This document shows positions 42,101 to 50,272 of a stretch of 64,000 bases of DNA, piece after piece. The stretch spans positions 1-64,000 of the forward strand of contig NZ_LOHG01000019.1 of the NCBI RefSeq assembly GCF_022790535.1, written 5' to 3'. Source of the stretch: Pseudomonas maioricensis. Its GTDB lineage: Bacteria > Pseudomonadota > Gammaproteobacteria > Pseudomonadales > Pseudomonadaceae. Each line of letters begins with the position of its first letter. Position 1 is the stretch's first letter. Under the pieces are notes generated by a model. The model did no database searches. It was given only the letters and a program-made list of their open reading frames with translations, and was not told the origin of the DNA. A program made the translations under genes and the position numbers.

Positions 42101-42661
42101 ATGTCCAGCCTTGCCTTCGCTCTAGTCGATAGTACGTTCGAGCCTTTCCGGGCGGGTGAACTGCTGGTCAAACCGGCCACCGAACCCTGGGAGAAACAGG
42201 CTTATTACGCGCTGCGTCGGGCGGTGTTTTCCGATGAGCAACAACTGCTGGCGCAAGACAAGGACGGTCACGACTTTCAGGCGATTGCTATCGTCGCGCT
42301 GGCAGGCAATTGCGGCATGGCTGATCAGGTGGTCGGCGCGGTACGGATTTACCAGCCGGAACCTGGTTTGTGGTTTGGCGGACGCTTATGCGTTGCGCCT
42401 GCCTATCGACGCCACAGCATGATTGGCAAGGCGCTGGTCAACGAGGCGGTGTCCCGGGCCAAGGATCTGGGCTGTGAAGTGTTTCATGCCACCGTACAGA
42501 CGGCGAACGAACTGTATTTTCAGGCGCTGCACTGGCAAACCCTGAGTCATCTTGAGTTGCTCGGGCAGCCTCATTGCCTGATGCAGGTCGATTTGACGTG
42601 CTACCCGTTCATGCCGCGTCAGGTGTCATTGCGTACGTTGCAGGGAGCCCGCCATGCGTGA
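42101..42661 (+). CDS. MSMEG_0567/Sll0786-family GNAT acetyltransferase
   Basis: A 186-aa GNAT-fold protein. The N terminus has LLVKPATEPWEKQAYYALRR; the acetyl-CoA-binding part is LCVAPAYRRHSMIGKALVNEA near residue 96; a later segment reads FHATVQTANELYFQALHWQ. The C-terminal half differs from standard GNATs but is conserved in the Nit1C set. CAGGAG precedes the ATG. It overlaps the AIR-synthase-like gene by 8 bases. Substrate unknown; an acylation or CoA-dependent step on the cluster's product is possible. Confidence 0.85.
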   Translation: MSSLAFALVDSTFEPFRAGELLVKPATEPWEKQAYYALRRAVFSDEQQLLAQDKDGHDFQAIAIVALAGNCGMADQVVGAVRIYQPEPGLWFGGRLCVAPAYRRHSMIGKALVNEAVSRAKDLGCEVFHATVQTANELYFQALHWQTLSHLELLGQPHCLMQVDLTCYPFMPRQVSLRTLQGARHA

Positions 42662-43682
42662 GATCAACGATCTGCCAGCGCTGCTCGAACGGTTGCGAAA
42701 CACCCAGGCAATGCTTTCCAAGCAGGCCATTCAGCAGCCCGCAGCGGTCATCGGCAAAGCGGACAAGGTGATGACCCGCACCGAGCTGTACGCGTTGCCC
42801 GGTGATGACACCGCGGCCATTGCCTGCGGCGAGCAGTTTCAACTATTGGCGATCGAAGGCATGTTGCCCGGTTTCGTCAGCGCCGCGCCGTGGTTTGCGG
42901 GCTGGTCGGCAGTGATGGCCAATGTCAGCGATATTACCGCCATGGGCGGTCGCGCCACTGCGGTGGTCAACGCCTATTGGCACCATGATCAGGATGCTGC
43001 GCAGCAGGTGTTGGCCGGGATTCGTGCCGCATGTGAAGCCTACGGTCTGATTCTGGCGGGCGGGCATACCAGCCTTGCTTCTGGCAATCCAGCTGCGCTG
43101 GCCGTGGCGATAACCGGTTTCGCCAACAGGTTGCTGTCGAGCCTGCATGTGGCGCCGGGGCAGGTCATCGCCATGGCGGTCGACCTCGAAGGCCAGTGGC
43201 ATGCGGATACCCCCTACTGGAAAGCGTTTGAGGGCGTCCCGGCCTCGCGGCTGCGCAGCAAGCTTGAAGTGCTGCCACGTCTGGCCGAGGCGCAACTGCT
43301 GCATGCCGCCAAGGACATCAGCAATGCCGGAATATTGGGCAGCCTGCTGATGCTGCTGGAGGCCACCGGTTATGGCGGGCACGTGGATTTGAATGCGTTG
43401 CCATGCCCGCCAGACGCTGATCCGGAGCGCTGGCTGCAGGTCTTTCCCAGCTACGGCTTTGTGATCACCCTTGATGAAAAAAACTGGCCCAACGTGCAGG
43501 CCGCTTTCGAGTTTGAAGGGCTTTGCTGCGCGCGAATCGGCGAGGTGAAGCCGCGGGGAGCACTGACTGTGCAGGCGGGTTCGCAACATGCCGAATTCTG
43601 GAACCTGAGGGAGCAAGCTTTCACCGGATTCAGTTATGCCCATCTTGATCTGTCCTCATTGAACACCCAACAGGAGCACTGA
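42654..43682 (+). CDS. Sll0787-family AIR-synthase-like protein
   Basis: A 342-aa protein of the PurM/ThiL/SelD/HypE superfamily. The N-terminal half has the metal/phosphate-binding ALPGDDTAAIACG near residue 43 and ISDITAMGGRATAVV near 96 (preceded by VMANV). The C-terminal half has DISNAGILGSLLMLLEATG near 222. Superfamily members use ATP to activate an amide, thioamide or carbamoyl oxygen; HypE dehydrates a thiocarbamate to cyanide, so nitrile chemistry is a plausible theme (inference). The start overlaps the GNAT end. Confidence 0.86.
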   Translation: MREINDLPALLERLRNTQAMLSKQAIQQPAAVIGKADKVMTRTELYALPGDDTAAIACGEQFQLLAIEGMLPGFVSAAPWFAGWSAVMANVSDITAMGGRATAVVNAYWHHDQDAAQQVLAGIRAACEAYGLILAGGHTSLASGNPAALAVAITGFANRLLSSLHVAPGQVIAMAVDLEGQWHADTPYWKAFEGVPASRLRSKLEVLPRLAEAQLLHAAKDISNAGILGSLLMLLEATGYGGHVDLNALPCPPDADPERWLQVFPSYGFVITLDEKNWPNVQAAFEFEGLCCARIGEVKPRGALTVQAGSQHAEFWNLREQAFTGFSYAHLDLSSLNTQQEH

Positions 43683-43683
43683 C

Positions 43684-44004
43684 ATGCCCGCTGTCAATTT
43701 CACCATTCGCTGGCCCAATGGCAAGGAAGCTTCCGGTTACTCACCTTCGACGGTGATCTACGACCACCTGCAAGAAGGCGCCAGTTACCCGCTGGCCGAT
43801 TTCCTGCAGCGCATCGAGGGCGGCCTCAACAACGCCTCGGAGCGGGTCAAACAGGTCAAGGGGTTCTACTGCAGTTCGGCAATGGACACCCTTAATTCCC
43901 TGAAAGGTCAGGCCATGCGTCAGGAAGAGGGCGCGGTGCAGGTGATCAGCATGCGCACCGAAGGCGGTGGGCGGGTGCCTAGTTCGGGGTGGAGTTCTTT
44001 CTGA
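43684..44004 (+). CDS. MSMEG_0570-family nitrogen starvation response protein
   Basis: A 106-aa soluble protein of the MSMEG_0570 family found in Nit1C clusters. Conserved-looking parts are VNFTIRWPNGKEASGYSPST, VIYDHLQEG and VKGFYCSSAMDTLNSLK. It begins one base after the stop of the AIR-synthase-like gene, so it is co-translated. A REPIN follows it directly. Function unknown. Confidence 0.83.
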   Translation: MPAVNFTIRWPNGKEASGYSPSTVIYDHLQEGASYPLADFLQRIEGGLNNASERVKQVKGFYCSSAMDTLNSLKGQAMRQEEGAVQVISMRTEGGGRVPSSGWSSF

Positions 44005-44014
44005 AACAAATGCC

Positions 44015-44089
44015 CTGTAGGAGCTGCCGAAGGCTGCGAAAGCGGTGTGTCAGGTATAACGCTATCGCAGCCTTCGGCAGCTCCTACAG
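44015..44089. repeat. REPIN between two Nit1C genes
   Basis: CTGTAGGAGCTGCCGAAGGC begins a perfect 25-base arm (44015-44039) whose complement is 44065-44089, around a 25-base loop. It lies between the MSMEG_0570-type gene and the flavoprotein and belongs to a different REP family from the one at 39891. Confidence 0.88.
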
Positions 44090-44122
44090 AACGTGCAATC
44101 CGCGACTCACCGGAGCTTTCAA

Positions 44123-45412
44123 ATGCCCAACCCTCTCGCCTCAATCAAACCACCCCATCACAGCGTAATCATCGTCGGCGGCGGTCAGGCCGGGTTGTCT
44201 GCCAGCCATTATCTGCAGGCTCACGGCATCGATCATCTGGTGCTGGAGAAACATAGCCTGACCCACACCTGGCGGACCCAGCGCTGGGACGCGTTCAGCC
44301 TGGTCACGCCCAACTGGCAATGCGCGTTGCCCGGGTATCGCTACAACGTAGAGCATCAGGGTAAAGATCCCCATGGCTTCATGACCAAGGGGCAAATCAA
44401 CGAATATCTGGCGGGCTTTGTCGCGTCGGTCAATGCGCCTGCGCTCGAAGGCGTGGTGGTGCAGCGTGTGCTGCCACGCGCTGTTGGTGGCTTTGAGGTG
44501 CATACCTCCAAAGGCGAGTTCACGGCCGATCAGGTGATCGTCGCGTCGGGCGGTTATCACACGCCGATCATCCCGCGCCTGGCCGAGCGTGTGTCCGCGC
44601 ACATCGCCCAGATCCACTCCGAGCAATACCGCAACGCCGAGTCGCTGCCCGAAGGCAATGTGTTGGTCGTAGGCTCAGGGCAGAGCGGCGCGCAGATTGC
44701 CGAAGATTTGCATCTGTCCGGGCGTAAGGTCTATCTGGCGGTCGGCGACGCACCGCGGTGCGCGCGTTTTTATCGTGGCAAGGACGTGGTCGACTGGCTG
44801 GCTGAAATGGGCTACTACGACATCGGCGTCGACACACATCCGCTGCGTGAAGGCGTGCGCGACAACACCAACCACTACGTCACCGGGCGTGATGGCGGAC
44901 GGGATATCGACCTGCGTCGCTTTGCTGCTGAAGGGATGCAATTGTTCGGTCGTCTTGAAGGCTTGCGGGGCGGCACGCTGACCTTTGCCAACAATCTCAG
45001 GCAAAGTCTCGACGGCGCTGATGCGGTCTATAACCGGATCAATGGCTCCATTGATAAGTACATTCTGGAACAGGGAATAGACGCTCCCGCCGGCGAGGTT
45101 TACGTGCCGCAGTGGACGCCGGAACGGGAGCGTACCGAGCTTGATCTGGACGCGGCAGGCATCACCAGTATCGTCTGGTGCATCGGTTTTACGCCTGACT
45201 TCACATGGGTCGAAGTACCCGTGTTCAACGGTCGCGGTCATCCCGGACACAAGCGGGGTATTACCGCACAGCCGGGCTTGTATTTCCTCGGCTTGCCATG
45301 GCTGTACAGTTGGGGTTCCGGCAGGTTTTCAGGCGTGGCGCGGGATGCAGAGTATCTGGTCGCACATATCGCTGAAGCGTTGGCGCCTGTGCGGCGAGTG
45401 GGGGCGGGGTAG
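44123..45412 (+). CDS. MSMEG_0569-family flavin-dependent oxidoreductase
   Basis: A 429-aa flavoprotein monooxygenase-like enzyme, the last gene of the Nit1C cluster. The FAD-binding Rossmann motif VIIVGGGQAGLSASHYL is near residue 15, and a second NAD(P)-binding motif, VLVVGSGQSGAQIAEDL, is near 180. TWRTQRWDAFSLVTPNW near 47 resembles Baeyer-Villiger/FMO-type enzymes. GGAG at 44111 fits the ATG at 44123. It may oxidise cyanide, a nitrile or an amine intermediate with NADPH and oxygen; this is inference. Confidence 0.87.
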   Translation: MPNPLASIKPPHHSVIIVGGGQAGLSASHYLQAHGIDHLVLEKHSLTHTWRTQRWDAFSLVTPNWQCALPGYRYNVEHQGKDPHGFMTKGQINEYLAGFVASVNAPALEGVVVQRVLPRAVGGFEVHTSKGEFTADQVIVASGGYHTPIIPRLAERVSAHIAQIHSEQYRNAESLPEGNVLVVGSGQSGAQIAEDLHLSGRKVYLAVGDAPRCARFYRGKDVVDWLAEMGYYDIGVDTHPLREGVRDNTNHYVTGRDGGRDIDLRRFAAEGMQLFGRLEGLRGGTLTFANNLRQSLDGADAVYNRINGSIDKYILEQGIDAPAGEVYVPQWTPERERTELDLDAAGITSIVWCIGFTPDFTWVEVPVFNGRGHPGHKRGITAQPGLYFLGLPWLYSWGSGRFSGVARDAEYLVAHIAEALAPVRRVGAG

Positions 45413-45472
45413 GCGTTTGTCTATGCGCGGTGCTCTTAACACCACACTGTGGTGGTCTGAGCACATGATCCA

Positions 45473-45575
45473 TGTGGGAGCGGTGCTTGGTCTGGGCGGC
45501 ATTTCGACGATAAAGGCGACGCGGTTTGAAGCATAAACCGCGGTGTTCTTATCGCGGGCAAGCACCGCTCCCACA
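45473..45575. repeat. REPIN, first copy of a tandem pair
   Basis: TGTGGGAGCGGTGCTTG (45473-45489) and CAAGCACCGCTCCCACA (45559-45575) are perfect inverted arms. Bases 45477-45513 are repeated exactly at 45617-45653. Together the two units fill most of the 316-base gap between the flavoprotein and the DUF4917 gene; I see no gene there. Confidence 0.88.
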
Positions 45576-45614
45576 TAAAAACCTAATTTATTCAGTGAGT
45601 TATATTTTTTTTGA

Positions 45615-45712
45615 TAGGAGCGGTGCTTGGTCTGGGCGGCATTTCGACGATAAGAACAACTCGGTCTACCCAGAATCGCGTCAAGCCTTCGCGGGCAAGC
45701 ACCGCTCCCACA
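45615..45712. repeat. REPIN, second copy of a tandem pair
   Basis: This unit is in the same orientation as the one at 45473. It shares its first 37 bases exactly (45617-45653) and ends with the same GCAAGCACCGCTCCCACA arm, but the interior between the arms has diverged. That suggests a local duplication followed by drift or recombination. Confidence 0.85.
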
Positions 45713-45728
45713 GGAGTAAGCTTTACAG

Positions 45729-46730
45729 TCAGGCCTTCACCAACGAATCCGCGCTCCCCAACGGGTGGCTCTTCGCATCAAAAAAGCTCAACTCGATATC
45801 CAGATCACCGAACAACTCTTTGTAGTGGCGCTTCTGGAATTCGATAAACGCATCGCTGCGCGGCAGCACGGAGATCGCGATGCGCTTGGGTCGGGCCTGA
45901 CGAATCGCGGCGACGATGTGTGCATCCTGCTTGCCCAGCGCATGGCCGAAGATGCACAACGCATCACGGTGTTGCGCCAGTTGCCCGTGACAGAACGACA
46001 GGTAATCCGAAGTGCGGATGAGCTTCATCTTCTCGGCGCTGGTGCCTTCGCTGATGAACAGCGGTACATCGTCCAGTGCATTGATGGCGAAGCTACCCAG
46101 CAACGAGCTTTCCGAGGACAGCAGCTTGCGCACCGAGCCGTCCAGATTCTTCACCAGATGCATGCCGCCATGCAGATACAGGATCCGTGTCGCGTTAGCC
46201 CGGGTTGCATGCAGATTGAACGTCGCGTTGTCGTTGAACAGATCGTCGAAGTGCTCCGGTGCATGCATCACCGCCCAATAGGCGAGCAGGTCATAGTTAC
46301 TCGAGTAGACGCTGGCATAGCGCTGCAACTCGGCGTTCATCCGGGCCAGCGTATCGGCTTCGATCAGCTTCCACGGGATGTGCACCGAGCGGATCGCATG
46401 GATCAGCGCTTCCTTGATGGCGAAGTACCGGTTGCGTGGCGATGAAGAACTGATGGTCAGCGCTGCATTGACCCGCATTGCCGACTTCAGTGCCGCCAGT
46501 ACGGGCTCGAAGTTGTGAGTGTCCATGGCGCTGAACACCGCCAGCTCGGTCCGGCTCATGGGGTTGCTACGGGTGGTTTGCGACAGGTCGAACAGCGAGT
46601 CGTAGGCGAAGTTTTTCCAGACAGCCAGACTGGCACCATTGCCCATCAACAACCCCCATTCTTCATCGCGGGCAGTTCGCAGTGCATTCCAGTCAGCCAG
46701 TCCAGCGTCAATTTCCGTCAATTGCATCAT
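45729..46730 (-). CDS. DUF4917 family protein with SIR2-like motifs
   Basis: A 333-aa soluble protein, probably DUF4917. Motifs in order resemble the SIR2-like NAD-binding fold: LLMGNGASLAVW near residue 27, SSNYDLLAYW at 143-152 (compare TxNYD), ILYLHGGMHL near 183, and FGHALGKQDAHIV at 261-273 (compare GYSFxDxHI). Asn145 and His187 are at the positions used for NAD cleavage in SIR2-like enzymes. No other domain is fused. It stands alone, divergent from a GntR gene and next to tandem REPINs. NADase or a related activity is plausible but unproven. A second in-frame ATG lies one codon downstream. Confidence 0.75.
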   Translation of the reverse strand: MMQLTEIDAGLADWNALRTARDEEWGLLMGNGASLAVWKNFAYDSLFDLSQTTRSNPMSRTELAVFSAMDTHNFEPVLAALKSAMRVNAALTISSSSPRNRYFAIKEALIHAIRSVHIPWKLIEADTLARMNAELQRYASVYSSNYDLLAYWAVMHAPEHFDDLFNDNATFNLHATRANATRILYLHGGMHLVKNLDGSVRKLLSSESSLLGSFAINALDDVPLFISEGTSAEKMKLIRTSDYLSFCHGQLAQHRDALCIFGHALGKQDAHIVAAIRQARPKRIAISVLPRSDAFIEFQKRHYKELFGDLDIELSFFDAKSHPLGSADSLVKA

Positions 46731-46901
46731 CTCGCTTCACTTCTGATTCAGGGATCGCCCTCAACGACGGGCGTCTTGGGCTGAAACCTGGCCATCTTAT
46801 AGAACGGAGCGAAAAAATGTGACCGGGTTGCTCTTGACGACCTTTTGTATCAAGACAATACTTCGCTGCACATTCATATAGATGACTAGATAAATAAAAA
46901 T

Positions 46902-47633
46902 ATGAACAGATTATCCAGTGATGAGCGTCTACCCCTTTATCAACGTCTGCGCGATCAGTTAGCTGAGCAGATTGCCAACAATCGCTGGCGTCCAGGCGAG
47001 GCAATTCCTACCGAAGCGGCACTGTCCAGCGAATATTGCCTGTCCACCGGCACGGTGCGCAAAGCCATCGACATGCTGGTTGCCGATAACATTCTTGAGC
47101 GTCAGCAGGGTCGCGGAACATTTATCCGTCGCCCGCAGTTTGAATCTTCGCTGTTCCGCTTCTTTCGTTTTCAGTCCGCTGCTGGCGCGCGCCAGGTTCC
47201 GGAAAGCCGAATTCTTTCCATTGAACCCATGACTGCGCCGTCGGCGGTCAGCCAGGCCCTCGGTCTGATTCCGGACGCTCCCGTGATTCGCATGGTACGT
47301 CTGCGCTTGCTCGACGCGCAGCCAATGCTGGCAGAAGAAATCTGGCTGCCTCGGGTTCAGTTCCAGGCATTGCTGGATAACGACCTGCAACGCCAGGGGC
47401 CGTTGCTCTACCCGATTTACGAAGCGCTATGTGGCCAGGTGGTCGCTTATGCCGAAGAGACCCTGACAGCCGAGGCCGTCAGTGAAGTGCATGCGCGGCT
47501 GTTGCAGATTCCAGCCAACAGCCCGGTTGTGGTGATTGAACGTCTGGCGCGCAATTACGCGGGCGAACCCCTGGAATGGCGCCGTTCGCGTGGGCACGCC
47601 AGTCATTTCCGTTACAGCGTGGAAATCCGTTGA
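46902..47633 (+). CDS. GntR/UTRA (HutC-type) transcriptional regulator
   Basis: A 243-aa regulator. The winged helix (about residues 8-75) includes LPLYQRLRDQLAEQIANNRW and AALSSEYCLSTGTVRKAIDML; the UTRA ligand domain (about 95-235) includes PVIRMVRLRLLDAQPMLAEE and EWRRSRGHASHFRYSVEI. It precedes an MFS transporter and an amidohydrolase on the same strand and probably represses them in the absence of their substrate. A REPIN separates it from the transporter. Confidence 0.88.
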   Translation: MNRLSSDERLPLYQRLRDQLAEQIANNRWRPGEAIPTEAALSSEYCLSTGTVRKAIDMLVADNILERQQGRGTFIRRPQFESSLFRFFRFQSAAGARQVPESRILSIEPMTAPSAVSQALGLIPDAPVIRMVRLRLLDAQPMLAEEIWLPRVQFQALLDNDLQRQGPLLYPIYEALCGQVVAYAEETLTAEAVSEVHARLLQIPANSPVVVIERLARNYAGEPLEWRRSRGHASHFRYSVEIR

Positions 47634-47706
47634 GGCTGATGCCTCGGCTCTTCCCTGATTCACTTTTATCAAACGATCGCAATGGCCTGGATTGGAACAG
47701 GGTGCA

Positions 47707-47801
47707 CAGGTGGGAGCGAATTCCTTCGCGAAAGGGCATTTACATCCGACGCAAACCCGTCGGCTGGAATATCGATTCGCGAGTGAACTTGCCCCCACCT
47801 G
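47707..47801. repeat. REPIN between the GntR regulator and the MFS transporter
   Basis: CAGGTGGGAGCGAATTCC (from 47707) pairs imperfectly with the arm ending GCCCCCACCTG at 47801 over about 26 bases. It lies inside the 213-base gap between the two genes. Confidence 0.75.
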
Positions 47802-47846
47802 GCGTCTGTCAGGGGCTCCGGGTAACTCTATATAAGGACAAAAACC

Positions 47847-49136
47847 ATGTTCAGTTGGTATCGCCAAGTCACTCCTCGGGAGCGCAAAACGTTTTGGGCG
47901 TGTTTCGGCGGCTGGTCGCTGGATGCGCTGGAAGTGCAGATGTTCGGCCTGGCGATTCCGGCGCTGATTGCCGCCTTTGCCCTCACCAAAGGCGATGCCG
48001 GCTTGATCAGCGGCGTGACACTGGTCACCTCGGCACTGGGCGGCTGGGTCGGCGGTACGCTGTCTGATCGCTACGGCCGGGTCCGTACCCTGCAGTGGAT
48101 GATCCTCTGGTTCTCGTTCTTCACTTTTCTCTCGGCGTTCGTCACCGGCTTCAACCAGTTGCTGATCGTCAAGGCCCTGCAAGGCTTTGGTATCGGTGGT
48201 GAGTGGGCCGCCGGTGCAGTGTTGATGGCTGAAACCATCCAGTCCAAATATCGCGGCAAGGTGATGGGCACCGTGCAGAGCGCCTGGGCGGTTGGCTGGG
48301 GTCTGGCGGTGCTGGTCTTTACCCTGATCTACTCGTTGGTGCCGCAGGATATCGCCTGGCGGGCGATGTTCCTTGTCGGTCTGTTGCCATCGCTGCTGAT
48401 CATCTGGGTACGCCGCAATGTTGAAGAGCCGGACAGCTTTCAGCGTCAGCAGAAAGACAAGACCACGCCGAAAAGCTTCTTCAAGTCCATGGCGGGTATT
48501 TTTCGCCCTGAGTTGCTGCGTGTAACCCTGCTCGGCGGCATCCTGGGTCTGGGGGCTCACGGCGGTTACCACGCGGTAATGACCTGGTTGCCAACCTTCC
48601 TGAAAACAGAGCGCAATCTGTCGGTATTGAACTCTGGTGGCTATCTGGCGGTGATCATTGTCGCTTTCTGGTGTGGCTGTGTGGCCAGCGGCTTCTTGAT
48701 CGACCGCATCGGTCGTCGTATGAACATTTTGCTGTTCGCCATCTGCTGCGTGGTCACTGTGCAGTGCTATGTATTCCTGCCCCTGACCAATACCCAAATG
48801 CTGTTCCTCGGCTTCCCGCTGGGTTTCTTTGCAGCCGGTATCCCAGCCAGTCTCGGTTCATTCTTCAACGAGCTTTACCCGGCGGATGTGCGCGGAGCAG
48901 GGGTGGGCTTCTGCTACAACTTCGGCCGCGTATTGTCCGCTGTATTCCCGTTCATGGTCGGTCACATGAGTGAATCCATGTCGCTGGGGTCGGCCATCGG
49001 TATCGATGCCGGTATCGCCTACGGTGTGGCAGTGATTGCCGCACTTTGCCTGCCTGAAACCCGTGGTCGCAGCCTGGAAGCGACCACGCCTGAAACTGAT
49101 GCGACTCAAGGACGTGAAGCCCCGCAGCAAGCCTGA
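47847..49136 (+). CDS. MFS transporter, aromatic/organic acid type
   Basis: A 429-aa, 12-helix transporter. The N-terminal WSLDALEVQMFGLAIPALIA carries the helix-1 Asp typical of aromatic-acid:H+ symporters; GGTLSDRYGRVR near residue 71 is the loop 2-3 signature; GIGGEWAAGAVLMAE near 115 is also conserved. A hydrophilic loop (about 193-215) splits the halves. ATAAGGAC precedes the ATG. With the GntR regulator and the amidohydrolase it forms a small catabolic set, so it likely imports the hydrolase's substrate or a precursor. Confidence 0.85.
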   Translation: MFSWYRQVTPRERKTFWACFGGWSLDALEVQMFGLAIPALIAAFALTKGDAGLISGVTLVTSALGGWVGGTLSDRYGRVRTLQWMILWFSFFTFLSAFVTGFNQLLIVKALQGFGIGGEWAAGAVLMAETIQSKYRGKVMGTVQSAWAVGWGLAVLVFTLIYSLVPQDIAWRAMFLVGLLPSLLIIWVRRNVEEPDSFQRQQKDKTTPKSFFKSMAGIFRPELLRVTLLGGILGLGAHGGYHAVMTWLPTFLKTERNLSVLNSGGYLAVIIVAFWCGCVASGFLIDRIGRRMNILLFAICCVVTVQCYVFLPLTNTQMLFLGFPLGFFAAGIPASLGSFFNELYPADVRGAGVGFCYNFGRVLSAVFPFMVGHMSESMSLGSAIGIDAGIAYGVAVIAALCLPETRGRSLEATTPETDATQGREAPQQA

Positions 49137-49197
49137 CGTGCCGTCTGGTTTGCAGTAGATCCACGCGTGGTGCGTTTGCACCGCGCTTCCTTGATAG

Positions 49198-50046
49198 ATG
49201 AGTTCCATGCCTGAGTCCTGTACTTCCCCCATCATCGGTATCGATGGCCACGCCCATGTGTTCAGCAGTGATCTGAGCCTGACGGCGGGCCGCCGTTACA
49301 CCCCCGACTATGACGCGACGCTTGATGCCTACTTGCGGCAGCTGCGCGAGAATGGCCTGAGCCATGGCGTTCTGGTGCAACCGAGCTTTCTGGGGACCGA
49401 CAATCAATACCTGCTGGACGCGCTGGCCAAGGCGCCAGAGCAACTGCGCGGTGTGGCCGTGGTCGATGCCGACATCAGTCGTGAAGCGCTGCGGCAGATG
49501 GACGAGCAGGGCATTGTCGGGATTCGCTTGAACCTGATGGGCAAGCCTTTGCCGGACTTTACCGAGCCCGGCTGGAAACGGCTTCTCGATGAGGTTTCGG
49601 CGCTGGGCTGGCACGTGGAGTTGCATCGCGGGGTAGAAGATATTCCGACCCTGATTCGCGGTCTGATGCCATTCGGCTGCAAGATTGTGGTCGATCACTT
49701 TGGCCGCCCAGACGCGCCGCTCGGGGTTGATCATTCGGCGTTTCAAGCGTTGCTGGAATGCGGTTTGAGCGGGCGGGTATGGGTCAAGGTTTCAGCGATT
49801 TACCGCTTGGGCGGCAGTGCTAAACAAAATGCTGAATTCGCCCGAGCGGCCTTGCCGCTGCTGCGGACATGCTTTGGTTCGAACCGTCTGGTCTGGGGCA
49901 GCGACTGGCCACATACGCAGCACGAGCGTGAGGTTGATTTCGCTCATGTGATGAAGCAGTTGCAAGATCTGGAGTGTTCCGACCCCGTGCGCCACGCGTT
50001 GCTGGTCGATGCGCCGAAGATATTGTTTGGATTCGCGGCGTCTTGA
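49198..50046 (+). CDS. Amidohydrolase, 2-pyrone-4,6-dicarboxylate lactonase-like
   Basis: A 282-aa TIM-barrel metal-dependent hydrolase of the amidohydrolase_2 family. Likely metal and active-site residues are in IIGIDGHAHVFS near residue 14, VELHRGVED near 139, IVVDHFGRPDAPL near 162, and LVWGSDWPHTQHE near 231. The family includes lactonases such as LigI and decarboxylases. It follows the MFS transporter by 61 bases. There are two close ATGs (49198 and 49207), neither with a strong ribosome binding site. It probably opens a lactone in an aromatic or sugar-acid pathway. Confidence 0.82.
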   Translation: MSSMPESCTSPIIGIDGHAHVFSSDLSLTAGRRYTPDYDATLDAYLRQLRENGLSHGVLVQPSFLGTDNQYLLDALAKAPEQLRGVAVVDADISREALRQMDEQGIVGIRLNLMGKPLPDFTEPGWKRLLDEVSALGWHVELHRGVEDIPTLIRGLMPFGCKIVVDHFGRPDAPLGVDHSAFQALLECGLSGRVWVKVSAIYRLGGSAKQNAEFARAALPLLRTCFGSNRLVWGSDWPHTQHEREVDFAHVMKQLQDLECSDPVRHALLVDAPKILFGFAAS

Positions 50047-50077
50047 AACACCGCTGCCTCCTGAAATCGTAACGACC

Positions 50078-50230
50078 TGTAGGAGCTGCCGGAGGCTGCG
50101 ATGGCGGTATCAGGTGGAAGCTTTTTACCTGGAGCGACCGGGGTGGCGCTCCACCTTGCCCACGATCAGGTTTGTCAGTCGATAAATTTATCGGCTGCGC
50201 TGACGCTATCGCGGGCAAGCGCGCTCCTAC
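50078..50230. repeat. Mixed pair of REP elements
   Basis: CTGTAGGAGCTGCCGGAGGC at 50078 belongs to the GCTGCCG family, but the converging element GCTATCGCGGGCAAGCGC ending at 50230 belongs to the GGGCAAGC family. The two are not complementary beyond the outer GTAGGAGC. Between them are GATAAATTTATC (50181-50192) and a GGAGCG/CGCTCC hairpin. Confidence 0.65.
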
Positions 50231-50272
50231 GATTCCAGCTTGAATGTTTGTTGGATAAATGATCGCGCGCGG

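Noticed and set aside
45473..45712. CRISPR-like repetition
   Set aside because: Only two units, each an inverted repeat of REP type, with no short regular direct repeats and no cas genes.
47427..48797. 456-codon open frame on the - strand
   Set aside because: Antisense to the GntR and MFS genes and crossing their intergenic REPIN.
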